Counted from the first letter of the stretch, positions 25,580 through 34,614 are shown. The stretch: DNA of 64,000 nucleotides from JAVJSD01 sp040219575 (GCA_040219575.1 JAVJSD010000011.1:123874-187873), one strand, 5' to 3'. The notes: generated from the letters alone by a model not told the origin. A program made the numbers and translations.

Positions 25580-26422
25580 TCAATGGCCATCCGCCACAGC
25601 GGACCACGTGTTGTTGCGAGAAGTTGAGGGTTGTTTGTTGGAATCGAGGGCTTCGTGCGAGTGATGACGGTTCGGGTCGAACAGCGCCGCGGCGGTGGCG
25701 ATTTGCGCTGCGTCGAGCCGCAGCTTGGCCAAAGGCCAGTCGGCGAAGTGCTGTCGGCAGAGTTGTTCGCGCGGTTTGACGACGGCGGGGTCTTGGCCGC
25801 GGCGGCGGTAGCTGGCTTCGACGGCGGCGGTGTCTTTGGTGATCCACAGCAGGAGCGGCTCGTGTGGCACTAGCAGCGGCAGCCAGGCGGAGAGCGTGTA
25901 GACGAAGCGCGGGTCTTTCATCACCCACGGCGACGGGAGGCGGTCGAGCGCGCTGGCGGCGGCGAAGGAATCGAACTCGCGGCTGCGCAGATAGTCTTGA
26001 TTCACGGCCCGGACGGCGACGCTTTCGGTGAACTCTTCATCGGCGTCGCCGAGGTTCCAGCCGAGGGCGGCGATTTGGCGCGTGGTGATGGACGTGTTGG
26101 CGTGCCCCACGCCCAGCACGACGATGTTTGGGCGGTCGCCTCGCCTCAGCATCTCGGGCAACTCGAAGTAGACGCCGTGCTTTGCTTCGGCCACGTGGTG
26201 GAAGGTGCGCTGGCGGTCTTCCGCGTACTGCGGCGGGCGGTCGCGATGATGGTCGATGGCGACGGACGGCGTGAAGGCCATCCGCCACTGGCTCGCCTGC
26301 CAGACGCGGTAGTACCACTCGCGATGTTCCGAAAGGGGCAGCGCCTCGTCCCACGGATGTTGCCGCAGGGCTTCGCGGCGAAAGAGGCCGAAGTTGAGAA
26401 TGGCGTGACAGGGGTGGTAGGT
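25580..26422 (-). pseudogene. GT2-type glycosyltransferase/sulfotransferase-like fusion, 5' truncated
   Basis: Readable protein begins at about TYHPCHAILNFGLFRREAL and continues HPWDEALPLSEHREWYYRVW, the C-terminal part of a family 2 glycosyltransferase. It then moves into a P-loop-less sulfotransferase-like section (PNIVVLGVGHANTSITTR, SPWVMKDPRFVYTLSAWLPLL) with the usual KDPR motif. Upstream of 26422 the frame is only the antisense of the JAMM gene, so the nucleotide-sugar binding half is lost. The upstream boundary is abrupt. Expression, if any, would need an internal start. Confidence 0.6.
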
Positions 26423-26840
26423 CCGGGTACATACCCATCCCGGCGAATCACCAAATCCCAGCGGCCAGGATGAAGAAACCTTCGCCCGCTGCTTCGGGCG
26501 GGCCGATTGGGCCGTGATGTTCATCTTGGCCGAGAAGGGAGCCACCTACGCCCGCCTGCAGTTCAACGCCGGCCCCGGCGGATCGCTGGTAATTCCCGTC
26601 GAGGTGGATTACTCGCACGCCTTTGCGGCTGCCGACCACGAAGCGTGGTGCGAGGAATACGGCCGCTGCGTGGTCGACGACGACGGTCGCTACGTTGAGG
26701 TGCTCGACCAGCGGTGGGAAACGGTCGATGCGGCTCAGGTCCCCGATGAATTCATGGATGCGTGGTCTGACTACGTCGATGACGACGCACCACTCACTCA
26801 AGACGAAAGGAGGCTACTAACCGATGATCTGTGCATCTGA
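26421..26840 (+). pseudogene. JAMM/JAB (MPN) isopeptidase, 5' truncated
   Basis: The frame, read upstream of its first ATG (26517), shows a JAMM metalloprotease motif: HTHPGESPNPSGQD, that is HxH-x7-SxxD, at 26430 to 26471, followed by FARCFGRADWAVMFILAEKG. These are the zinc ligands of JAB/MPN deubiquitinases. The N-terminal strand with the catalytic Glu is missing because the frame is closed by TGA and TAG at 26406 and 26418, at the junction with the minus-strand block. The C-terminal half is acidic and ends 17 bases inside the ThiF gene. Bacterial JAB proteins next to ThiF act in ubiquitin-like or sulfur-carrier processing. Confidence 0.75.
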
Positions 26841-27492
26841 ATCCCGCTTTCGCCGCCAGGACGACTTGGTTCCCCAGGTCGCCCTGGAGGCAATTCAAAC
26901 CACGGTGATCGGCGTCGGAGCAGTGGGACGCCAGGTCGCACTGCAATTGGCTTCGATCGGTGCTCGGCGCATCCAGCTCGTGGACTTCGACAGCGTCGAA
27001 GCAACCAATGTCACGACGCAGGGCTACCTCGACTCGGACATCGGCCGGCGGAAAGTGGAAGCAACCCGCGACGCGCTGTTCCGCATCGATCCGAGCGTCG
27101 AAGTCGTGACGTTGGCGGACCGCTATCGCCCCGCCATGGAGTTGGGCGCTGCCGTCTTCTGCTGCGTCGATTCGATTTCGGCCCGCTCGGCGATTTGGCG
27201 GACGGTTGGACAGCGCAGCCGGTTCTGGGTGGACGGGAGGATGCTCGGCGAGGTGCTTCGCGTGCTGACGGTGGCCGGCGAATACGGCCGCTCGCACTAC
27301 CCGACGACGCTGTTCGCGCAGTCGGAAGCCGAGCCAGGCCGCTGCACAGCCCGGAGCACCATTTACGCGGCGGGAATCACCGCCGGCCTGATGTTGCACC
27401 AGTTCACGCGCTGGCTACGTGGCTTGCCCATCGACGCCGACGTGGGCGTCAACCTGCTGGCGTCGGAGATGACAATCGGGAGCTGCGTCTGA
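26824..27492 (+). CDS. E1-like/ThiF-family adenylating enzyme (222 aa)
   Basis: Rossmann ATP-binding loop TVIGVGAVGRQVALQLA (residues 27 to 43), the acidic strand end LVDFDSVEATN (52 to 62), Gln66, Lys77, and VFCCVDSISAR with Asp115. These are E1 superfamily landmarks for adenylating the C terminus of a ubiquitin-like protein. Cys174 (GRCTARSTIY) is a candidate thioester site. It overlaps the JAMM gene by 17 bases, so the pair was one operon. No ubiquitin-like substrate or E2 is visible in the window; they may have lain upstream of the break. Confidence 0.83.
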   Translation: MICASESRFRRQDDLVPQVALEAIQTTVIGVGAVGRQVALQLASIGARRIQLVDFDSVEATNVTTQGYLDSDIGRRKVEATRDALFRIDPSVEVVTLADRYRPAMELGAAVFCCVDSISARSAIWRTVGQRSRFWVDGRMLGEVLRVLTVAGEYGRSHYPTTLFAQSEAEPGRCTARSTIYAAGITAGLMLHQFTRWLRGLPIDADVGVNLLASEMTIGSCV

Positions 27493-27701
27493 GCCGCGTC
27501 GAAGATTCGGCGCACCGCGAAGCAGCATTCGGGGATTCACCGGGCGATGCTGCGTACGTTCAACTTCACGTCGACCTTGTCTCGGAGCAACAACGATTCC
27601 GTCTTCGGATTCGTGTTCCGTTTCATGGTCCTGTCAGCGTCAGGCACCGCCGATCGGACCTGATGTGTCCTCGGCGGTCTGGCGGAAAGGAGGTACGCCG
27701 A

Positions 27702-27872
27702 TTGTCGGCTCGCCATAAGTTGAACGTCGCGTTTGTGAATGGTGCGTTGATTGTCGCCGGTGTGGTGGGGATGGCCTTCCGCTCGTGGTTGGTCTTCCTG
27801 ATCGTCGCTGTCGTGCTCGTCGCCGGTGCAATTTATGCCGGCGACGTGCGACAGCGGCCTAAAGGTCGGTAG
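27702..27872 (+). CDS. Small two-segment membrane protein (56 aa)
   Basis: TTG start with a near-perfect AAAGGAGG nine bases upstream. The protein has a short basic N terminus (SARHKLNVA), two adjacent hydrophobic segments (FVNGALIVAGVVGMAF and WLVFLIVAVVLVAGAIYAG) and a basic end. A terminator follows immediately. Probably the last gene of the JAMM-ThiF transcript; 209 bases separate it from ThiF and hold nothing I recognise. Function unknown. Confidence 0.6.
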   Translation: MSARHKLNVAFVNGALIVAGVVGMAFRSWLVFLIVAVVLVAGAIYAGDVRQRPKGR

Positions 27873-27893
27873 CCGGCGGCGTCGCGTCATCAA

Positions 27894-27930
27894 GCCCACG
27901 TTGACCTTGTTGGTCGCGTGGGCCTTTTCT
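27894..27930 (+). terminator. Rho-independent terminator
   Basis: GCCCACG / CGTGGGC stem with additional inner pairing, followed by CTTTTCTT. Located 22 bases after the small membrane protein. Confidence 0.7.
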
Positions 27931-27991
27931 TAGCTATCGGGAACGCGCCTGGGGCGCGGGTGTTGGACACTGCTCCGAAGAATCAAGAGTC

Positions 27992-28393
27992 GTGCGGCTC
28001 AGGTTGGGCGGCAAGGTTCTCGGCTGGTGGCCAATGTTGGAAGTTGGCACGTTGTTCACGCCCGACACGATCCTGCGTTGGCATCGGATGCTTGTGGCCA
28101 AGAAGTGGGACACCAGCAATCGTCGCAAGATTGGCAGGCCGCGGATACGGCAAGTGATCGTCGAACTGATTCTGCGGTTCGCCAGGGAGAATCCGAGTTG
28201 GGGCTTCGACCGCATCCAAGGCGCGCTGGCCAACGTCGGCTACCGCATTTCCGACACCACGGTCGGCAATGTTCTCAAGCAGCACGGCATCGAGCCCGCA
28301 CCCGACCGCGGCCGCACAACTTCCTGGGCGACGCTCCTTAAGGCCCACTGGGAGGTGCTGGCCGCCTCGAATCGGCCGGTGGTTGGCCGTTGA
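27992..28393 (+). mobile_element. Transposase (integrase-core type) fragment
   Basis: The frame reads LFTPDTILRWHRMLVAKKWD, RKIGRPRIRQ, then WGFDRIQGALANVGYRISDTTV and LKQHGIEPAPDR ... LLKAHWEVLAAS: the HTH and linker part of rve-type (IS3/IS481-like) transposases. The DDE catalytic domain should follow but the homology stops at about 28370. No terminal inverted repeats or target duplication are evident. This is a decayed insertion. Confidence 0.7.
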
Positions 28394-28844
28394 CGAAGCG
28401 GGGGGACTTCGACCAACAGTTCGTGGCGCTCCTGTCACAAGACCGAAGTGCCGTCGATCCATGCCGCCAACATCAGCCGTCCTATGTCTTCCGCTGGGGC
28501 TCGACTCACTCTTATCACGGTCAGGGGCTGATGCAGGGACCGAGTGACGTGGCATGGTACGAGCGGGTTTCTGGCGTTGGGCCCGACAAAGCCGTCGCCT
28601 CGATTGTGCCGGTGCTCGACGCAGAAACGGTTCGTGTGCTGGACATGGCACCGAAAAGCGGCGCTGCTGTAGGCGATCGATATAATCGAGCCTGAGCATC
28701 AATGAAGATTTCGAGGAGGGTTTTGAACGGGGAGATCGAGGTCTATTTCTTGTTATTGCTTGGATGGCGAAGATGGGGCGGAGTTCCCTTCAAACATTGT
28801 CGAGCACGTTCAAGACGCAAGTCCTAGGCACACCTGCAGCGGCA
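28394..28844 (+). other. Gap without a recognisable gene
   Basis: A short open frame (28390 to 28695) has plausible composition but no recognisable domain or binding site. I see no RNA gene or repeat here. It is probably debris from the truncated transposase insertion. Confidence 0.4.
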
Positions 28845-29582
28845 TCAGGGCTCACCCTTAATATTTCCTTTTGCCACAAAGGGGTGGTGTTTGTAGATTG
28901 AAACCAGACGCGAGATCATTACCGCCATATAGAGTAGCCCGAAAACGCCCTCCAGCACCGCCAGCATCCGGGCGACATTAGAAACCGGCGCTACATCACC
29001 ATAGCCGACGGAGGAGAGCGTGGCAAAACTAAAATAAAAGGCCTCAAAGTCGCTCAGGGTTGCGACTGCCTTTCCGTTGAATTCAAATGCGCCGGGCGTC
29101 GTACGGGCGACCAATAAATAAGCCGCCGTCCAAAGGAGGCCCAGCAGTAGGAAGCCAGCCATCCCGGCGCAGAGCACATTCACATCAACCCGGGGTGCGA
29201 GCACAATGTAGCGAATAAGATGCGTCACAACGAATCCATAGAGTAAAATCGCCGCCGTAATATGTATGGCAGAAGGGCACGTGCCAGGTTGGACATGGTT
29301 GATCCATTTGCCGCCCATAGCCGGCACGGCCAATAGTAGGCCGATAATCAAAGTTCGGCGCCGCCCACCCACGGCAAATAGGGCGAGCGCCATCACCAGG
29401 CTAATGAGTACCGTCTCGACGATACCTCCGTTCGGCCAATCGTACACGAAGGGCGTAGCGAGAAATAGCAGGCCCAGCGCCCCTAGGAGCATGGCGGCAG
29501 AATAATGCCTAGCCAAAGCTGGAAGCGACAATGCCTCCTGGGGCGCAACCGTTGGATCGGGTGACGGGGGTGTGGGATTCAT
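28845..29582 (-). CDS. Two-pore-type K+ channel (245 aa)
   Basis: Several hydrophobic segments, then the pore module in the C-terminal third: FSFATLSSVGYGDVAPV carries the K+ selectivity filter (SVGYGD), followed by the last helix VFGLLYMAVMISRLVSIY. There is no RCK regulatory domain. Inner-membrane ion channel of the Ion_trans_2 group. It stands alone, with AT-richer sequence around it than the flanking regions. Confidence 0.85.
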   Translation of the reverse strand: MNPTPPSPDPTVAPQEALSLPALARHYSAAMLLGALGLLFLATPFVYDWPNGGIVETVLISLVMALALFAVGGRRRTLIIGLLLAVPAMGGKWINHVQPGTCPSAIHITAAILLYGFVVTHLIRYIVLAPRVDVNVLCAGMAGFLLLGLLWTAAYLLVARTTPGAFEFNGKAVATLSDFEAFYFSFATLSSVGYGDVAPVSNVARMLAVLEGVFGLLYMAVMISRLVSIYKHHPFVAKGNIKGEP

Positions 29583-30057
29583 TTGCGGGATCGTTTTTTT
29601 TGCTTACGTGCGCGGTCCAAAACAGGGAGCAACGCAGGTTGAACGACGAAACGAGGTTCAAGTGACAATTGCTTGGTAGAACTGCCTGGGGCGATGATCG
29701 TAACCAGCGGTCGAAATGATTTCAAATGGAAGGGGTCTCAGGTAGGGCGCGTACGGTATGCGCGGGCAGCGAAGACGAGAAAGGTCTGTTTCGATTGATT
29801 TCAACAGTCAGTCATCTTTTGCCACGCCACGGATATAATTACGAATCGATGCGACAGTCCAGGGCACACGATGCGTTTGGCCAGGACGTGGCAGGAAGTC
29901 CTGGGCTACAAAATAGGGTTCAGCCCGGGCACTGCCTGCAGCTACGCGTCGCAATCAATATGTGTTTCCAGTCATTCTTGATGGTGATCACAGTCCAGCA
30001 TTTTTTCGTCATCCGCAAAATAGAAAGACTTTCGCCTGTTCAGCGGTTTCGATGACC
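29583..30057. other. Gap without a recognisable gene
   Basis: About 475 bases. The only open frame (29726 to 30055 +) has no domain, no clear binding site and unbiased composition. Presumably promoter for the K+ channel gene on the right-to-left strand; no clear -35/-10 could be assigned. Confidence 0.4.
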
Positions 30058-30096
30058 ATAAAAAGAGGGCCGGCGCTCCAAGTGGAGCACCGGCCC
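30058..30096 (-). terminator. Strong Rho-independent terminator after the arylsulfatase
   Basis: On the minus strand GGGCCGGTGCTCC ... GGAGCGCCGGCCC forms a 13-bp stem with a 4-base loop, followed by TCTTTTTA. It starts 13 bases after the stop at 30109. Confidence 0.9.
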
Positions 30097-30108
30097 GCAA
30101 GAGCACGA

Positions 30109-31845
30109 TCAGTCGCTCGGGTGGCCCGAGCCATGAATAGCCCGTTTCTGCGCTTCGATCTGTTCCATCACCTGCGCCAAGTTGTATGATGGCGGCGCCT
30201 GCATCGGCGGGAATTCCTCGAAGGTTTCCAGGTGCCGCAAAGCGATTCCCTGGCTGATCGGCAGGAGATTCCAGTCGTAGATGTAGGCGGTACTGGGCGA
30301 AGCGATCGAGCCTTGGATGGAGGCCGCCGTCTTCTGCCATTCACCAACCGCCTGCTCGAAGGGATCACGCTTGATGTTGTTCACCAGCGTGAAGTTGTAG
30401 CTGATCAGCGGGTTGAGCCAGCCATCAGGGCCAGGGCCGGCCATCGCGTAATAGAACTTCCAATTCTTGTAGCGCACGGCGGAGATCGTCGCGCCCGAAT
30501 AGTAGATGAATACCTCGCGGGCCGACTTGTCGGTCTTACCGGTGAGATAGTCGATCTGATTGACGCCAGCCAGCTTCGTCTTGACAAAGTTCGGATACTT
30601 GCCGGCCTGGATCTGCTTGTCCAACTCGTCGCCCTTGGGACCGCCGGCGATTTCGGTGAGCGTCGGCATCCAGTCGAACGAGGCGAACATTGCCTTATAG
30701 ATCGTGCCCGGCTTGATGTGGCCCGGCCAACGGATCACACACGGCACGCGATAACCACCTTCCCAAGCCTGGCCCTTCTGGCCCTTGAACGGCGTGACAC
30801 CGCCATCGGGATAGCTGATCGCCTCGGCACCGTTGTCGGTGGTGAAGACGACGATCGTGTTGTCCAGCTCGCCCATGTCTTCGAGCTTCTTGAGGACATA
30901 ACCGATGTTGTCGTCCATCTGTTTCATGCCGGCTTCGTTGGCGCCCCAGTCTTTGCCGCCCTTGACACCGATCATGTTCTCATATTTTTCGGAGAGCACG
31001 GTGGTGACGTGCATCCGCGCCGGGTTATACCAGCAGAAGAACGGCTTGCCAGTCTTCTCGGGATCGTTTCGGCCAAGCCAATCGATGACTTTGGCGGAAA
31101 TCTCCTCGTCGACGGTCTTCGATCGCTCCAGCGTCAGCGGACCATCGCTCTTTACCTTCTGGTTAGCGAGCGTGCCGTCGCTCGAAGTGCAGGAGAGAAC
31201 GGGCCGCGGAGGAATGAGGCTGATGGTCGTCTTCGGATCGACGGAGCCGGGAGGCGGCGTGAGACCCTCGATCGGGGTGTTCAGCCCGGGAGGCGCGACG
31301 CCCTGCTCGGTCGGACTCTTGTTGATATCCGGGAAGCTCACCTGCTGCATCGCATCGAGGTGATAGAGGTATCCCCAGTATTCCTGGAAACCCTGCGCGG
31401 TCGGTAGCGACTCCGCATGGTCGCCCAGATGATTCTTGCCGAACTGGCCGGTCGTGTATCCCTGATTCAAGAGGACCTTGGCAATGGTCGGCGTGCCGGG
31501 ACGCAGCCAGGCCGGGCTTCCCGGAAGTTGCGGCACCGTCAGGCCGACGCGGATGGGGTACATGCCGGTAAAGAACGCGCACCGCCCCGAGGTGCAACTT
31601 TGCATGGCGTAGTAATCCATGAAGCGGCCGCCTTCGGCGGCGAGGCGGTCGATGTTGGGCGTTTCCCCAACCATCAGACCTTGGTGATACGCACCGACAT
31701 TCATGATGCCGATGTCATCGCCCATGATGAACAGGATGTTGGGCTTTTTGTCTGCCGCATGACAGGGAAGGGCGCCGCCTGCGAGGGCCACGGCGGCGAT
31801 CAGCAGCGATAAGCCGTTGGAGAATAAGTTTCGCATTGGTTTCAT
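30109..31845 (-). CDS. Exported arylsulfatase-like protein with CTSGR motif (578 aa)
   Basis: Signal peptide (LLIAAVALAGGALPCHA), then the sulfatase start KPNILFIMGDDIG with metal ligands D43 and D44. The formylglycine position is Cys84 in QSCTSGRCAFFTG. Later motifs are GKNHLGDH, FFTTDNGAEA-like VVFTTDNGA and KGQAWEGGYRVPCVIRWPG. Length and motif order fit family S1 sulfatases. The core motif is CTSGR rather than CxPSR, as in a subset with CTAGR; whether the usual formylglycine-generating enzyme accepts it is open. AAGGT precedes the ATG by 7 bases. Confidence 0.88.
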   Translation of the reverse strand: MKPMRNLFSNGLSLLIAAVALAGGALPCHAADKKPNILFIMGDDIGIMNVGAYHQGLMVGETPNIDRLAAEGGRFMDYYAMQSCTSGRCAFFTGMYPIRVGLTVPQLPGSPAWLRPGTPTIAKVLLNQGYTTGQFGKNHLGDHAESLPTAQGFQEYWGYLYHLDAMQQVSFPDINKSPTEQGVAPPGLNTPIEGLTPPPGSVDPKTTISLIPPRPVLSCTSSDGTLANQKVKSDGPLTLERSKTVDEEISAKVIDWLGRNDPEKTGKPFFCWYNPARMHVTTVLSEKYENMIGVKGGKDWGANEAGMKQMDDNIGYVLKKLEDMGELDNTIVVFTTDNGAEAISYPDGGVTPFKGQKGQAWEGGYRVPCVIRWPGHIKPGTIYKAMFASFDWMPTLTEIAGGPKGDELDKQIQAGKYPNFVKTKLAGVNQIDYLTGKTDKSAREVFIYYSGATISAVRYKNWKFYYAMAGPGPDGWLNPLISYNFTLVNNIKRDPFEQAVGEWQKTAASIQGSIASPSTAYIYDWNLLPISQGIALRHLETFEEFPPMQAPPSYNLAQVMEQIEAQKRAIHGSGHPSD

Positions 31846-31917
31846 GCTTTTACCTTATGTGATGGATTTGCTGTTCGTCGTGCGAGGGAAACAATCTTTC
31901 TTCAGCGTAGGAGCGTC

Positions 31918-32240
31918 TTATTTCATCTTCACCTCTTCAATCACTTGATGAACTTCACCCGCGGCTGCGGCTTGAGGAAGGCCCCGTCGAGCTTGTGATC
32001 GGGAGTTCGGGCCACGTTGGCTCCGCCAGCCCAGCGCCGAGGCAATGCTCGGCGTTGGCCGTGAGGAAGAGCGACTTCGAGGCCATCTGGTCCGAGACGA
32101 TGGGAGCCTTGACGTTCGGGATGCCCGCCGCTCGCACTCCTTTGAAGATGGCCATCGTCGAAGCGCTAAGGATAGGCATTCACGAGCGACTCGAACGCGT
32201 TCTTCCGCTCGAGATCGTCGTAAGCCTTGGTCCTTCTGAG
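31918..32240 (-). pseudogene. DUF1254-like gene remnant, frameshifted
   Basis: On the minus strand three frames must be joined: KAYDDLERKNAFESLVNAYP, then LSASTMAIFKGVRAAGIPNV and QMASKSLFLTANAE, and finally LKPQPRVKFIK before a stop. The order and wording resemble the start of DUF1254 proteins (…SLFLTANxETVY…). Only about 100 codons remain. Assignment is from memory of the family pattern and moderately uncertain. Confidence 0.42.
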
Positions 32241-32346
32241 CCGGATGAGACCTATGTATCGGCGAAACACCGCTGAACTGGCGGCACCTTGGTGAAACAT
32301 ACCACAGTGGCGAGGTTTCGCGTGAATCGCTAAGCAAATTCGGTAA

Positions 32347-32362
32347 CCCCCCCCCCCCCCCC
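32347..32362. repeat. 16-base C homopolymer
   Basis: A run of 16 C between AA and AATCTTAACGGG, about 100 bases upstream of the DUF1254 remnant. No intact gene spans it. The surrounding stretch from 32241 to 32763 holds nothing else that I can assign. Confidence 0.9.
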
Positions 32363-32763
32363 AATCTTAACGGGTTCTTCACGCAGCCCCGGGCGCAAGC
32401 TGAACGCTCGTTCCTAGCCGGCGAGAAGATTGAGGCCCCCGCCCAGCGTGGAGGAGGGAATGGTTCGGCCCCACCCACGGATTTCGGCGGACGCTCTTGC
32501 GATAGCTGCTTGGCTCGCATTACGAACTCATGAATCTCGTCAGGATTGCGAATCTTCCAAGGACGTTAGAAATGCCCTGTTGCATCTCGCACCACCGCCA
32601 AAGTCGCCTTTTTCCCGATGTCCAATCCCAGCGAGACGGGGCCGCGATGGTCTGCGCAAAAGCGGTATGATTTGCCTCCGGCGGATTTCCTATTCTTGTT
32701 TCATGCTGTGCGGGAGGCGAGGGCAAGAACATGTGGACTCGATGATTCCGACGACTTTGGAGG

Positions 32764-33372
32764 CTATCTTGCCAGCCCCTCGGGCAGCTCGCTGAGCCGC
32801 TCTAATTCAAGGATCTCGCTAAAGTACCACGGCTTCCCTGTGGACTTTTTGTACCCAATGCACCTTGTTGGGTACTTTACGCCGTCACGATCCCGCCACT
32901 CGCTGAGTCGATGAATATCCGTTCGCCAGTCGATACGTAACAAGCGATCATTGTCCTTATCGAAGTAAAGGTCCATTGGCGGATCGATGGTCCCGCTCAC
33001 CCGCAGCCCGAACGCTGACTTGCCCGACTCGGTAATCTCCGGTATCGCCTCCACCGTGGAAGCTGGGTCAGTGAGTGCGCGGAGTGTCCATGCCCACGCC
33101 AAAAACTTTGCTGGCTCTGGCCCTCGTTCACGTTTTCCGAGCCACCAATACTTCGGCGGCTCCAAAATGGACACGCGCTCGTTGCCCTTCTTTTCCGGGT
33201 CGGAACTGACATTGAGTCGCTCTTTGATGCGAAACAGCTTGAGCAATTTGTCTTCCCCATTTGCGGCAGTGACGATCTGCTTGATTCGCGTTTTCGGGTC
33301 CGGATCGGCGGAGCGAACGACCGACCCAAAGAGGAGGACGGACGCTAGTGTGGCCAAAGCAAAGGTTCGCAT
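32764..33372 (-). CDS. Exported protein of unknown function (202 aa)
   Basis: Signal peptide MRTFALATLASVLLFGSVVRSAD. The mature part is a periplasmic-type beta domain (YWWLGKRERGPEPAKFLAWAWTL, FGLRVSGTIDPPMDLYFDKDNDRLLRIDW, HRLSEWRDRDGVKYPTRCIGYK), reminiscent of outer-membrane lipoprotein-sorting-like folds in planctomycetes. No catalytic motif. It appears to be a single-gene unit. Confidence 0.68.
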   Translation of the reverse strand: MRTFALATLASVLLFGSVVRSADPDPKTRIKQIVTAANGEDKLLKLFRIKERLNVSSDPEKKGNERVSILEPPKYWWLGKRERGPEPAKFLAWAWTLRALTDPASTVEAIPEITESGKSAFGLRVSGTIDPPMDLYFDKDNDRLLRIDWRTDIHRLSEWRDRDGVKYPTRCIGYKKSTGKPWYFSEILELERLSELPEGLAR

Positions 33373-34101
33373 TTACTGCTCCAAGGGACAGCCATTGACG
33401 ACGAACTTGTTAAAGTCCTTCGCTGAGAAGGAGAACCGTTCGAGGGCTTCAGTCTACCGGCCGGTCCGCACCTGCGAAAGCAAGCAAACGGGTGCAAATC
33501 GCCCAATTTGATATCCCTTTCAAACCCGCCGCCATTTCACCGGTCATCTGTCGGAGTCCCCATCGAACCCCAGTGGGGGTGTGGGGCGAATCCCGGGGCG
33601 GGCAGTCGAATGGGGCCCCTTCGTCGGCGAGCGTTCCGGTTGGCGCCGCATCAGCAAATAATCTCCGCCGGCGACATACAGCTTCCGGTGGGGCGTTTGG
33701 GGGCCTGGGGCGCGTGCCACGAATCGGCGGACAACTTGAGGCTGCCAAGCGGGTTGCATCGCACAGAGGGATACCCTCGCCTGATTGCTTGAGGGGAGTC
33801 GGACCCAGCGGCGGCTACAAACCGAGTCCATGCAACCTACGCGGTGATTCCTAGGCGAGAAACGCCGCACAATCCGCCATGCTCAATACGGCCTTGTCGC
33901 AAGTCATCGAAAGTGTGGTTGACTTGGCGCCGCGCCTCGCTTCTGATATTCAGCAAGTCGTCAGGTTCCTGCCCCACCTGGCGGCATACGCCCACGTAGG
34001 CATCTGCCCTGCCTGCGTGGGTTTTTCATGCGCATCGACTGGCGAGTCGGCACCAGATCGGAGCGAAAGGAAACCGTCGCCGCCGAGGCGAATCGGCCGA
34101 C
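33373..34101. other. Long gap with a stray terminator
   Basis: No supported gene on either strand; open frames here are short and of shadow-like composition. A + strand hairpin CCCACGTAGGCA / TGCCTGCGTGGG followed by TTTTT at 33991 to 34026 is a good intrinsic terminator with no gene before it, suggesting a lost upstream gene. Confidence 0.5.
33991..34026 (+). terminator. Orphan Rho-independent terminator
   Basis: 12-bp near-perfect stem with a 7-base loop and five T. No + strand gene ends nearby. Confidence 0.7.
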
Positions 34102-34614
34102 TCAGCCGACTGGAGCGCGCAGCCTGGCTTTCAGCAATTCGACGTTGAATTCCACAGGCTCCCAGTCGTCGACTAACCCGATCTCCAAAGTGCAACAACC
34201 GGCGTCGCTGTGAAAGGGAATGCGGATCGGAATCGCCCGGGCAGGGAAACGAAATTGATGATCGTCTCCCACGATGACGGTGGGTACGGTGATTGCGATC
34301 TGGCTCGTTTCCAGCTTCGATTTGGCGCTGCCGACGATCATGTTGGCGAGCTCACCCACGGCGTCGGAGACGTCGTCATTGATCTCCAGAATCTCTTCCA
34401 TCAACAGGGAAGAGGCTGTCCGCAGCGCAAGCGAACGAGACAAGCTCACGGCGACCAGGCCATTGGTCAGCCCTGTCAAACCAATGATGCCGGAGACATC
34501 GTGCGATAGACCATTCGAGAGCGCCAGTTCGCTCCGCTCCAACTCGCACTCCAAGAGCGAGGCGAAGGAAGACTGAACCGACGCGACCAGAGCGTGCACA
34601 AAGGGAATTCTCAT
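34102..34614 (-). CDS. CheX/CheC-like chemotaxis phosphatase-fold protein (170 aa)
   Basis: Pattern of the CheX family: SGIIGLTGLTNGLVAVSLSRS, LLMEEILEIND, then the catalytic-type ExxN motif DAVGELANMIVGSAK (E88, N91), and a C-terminal half with a second sheet. CheX dephosphorylates CheY-like receivers. The stop/start spacing with the HDOD gene (about 90 bases, same strand) fits the frequent HDOD-CheX pairing. Confidence 0.8.
   Translation of the reverse strand: MRIPFVHALVASVQSSFASLLECELERSELALSNGLSHDVSGIIGLTGLTNGLVAVSLSRSLALRTASSLLMEEILEINDDVSDAVGELANMIVGSAKSKLETSQIAITVPTVIVGDDHQFRFPARAIPIRIPFHSDAGCCTLEIGLVDDWEPVEFNVELLKARLRAPVG

Noticed and set aside
26421..27492. PRTRC plasmid system (which also has ThiF and JAB-like proteins)
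   Set aside because: No other PRTRC proteins are present and the ParB-type domain in the window belongs to a methyltransferase 24 kb away.
29726..30055. 109-codon + strand frame in the gap before the sulfatase terminator
   Set aside because: No binding site, no domain, mixed composition.
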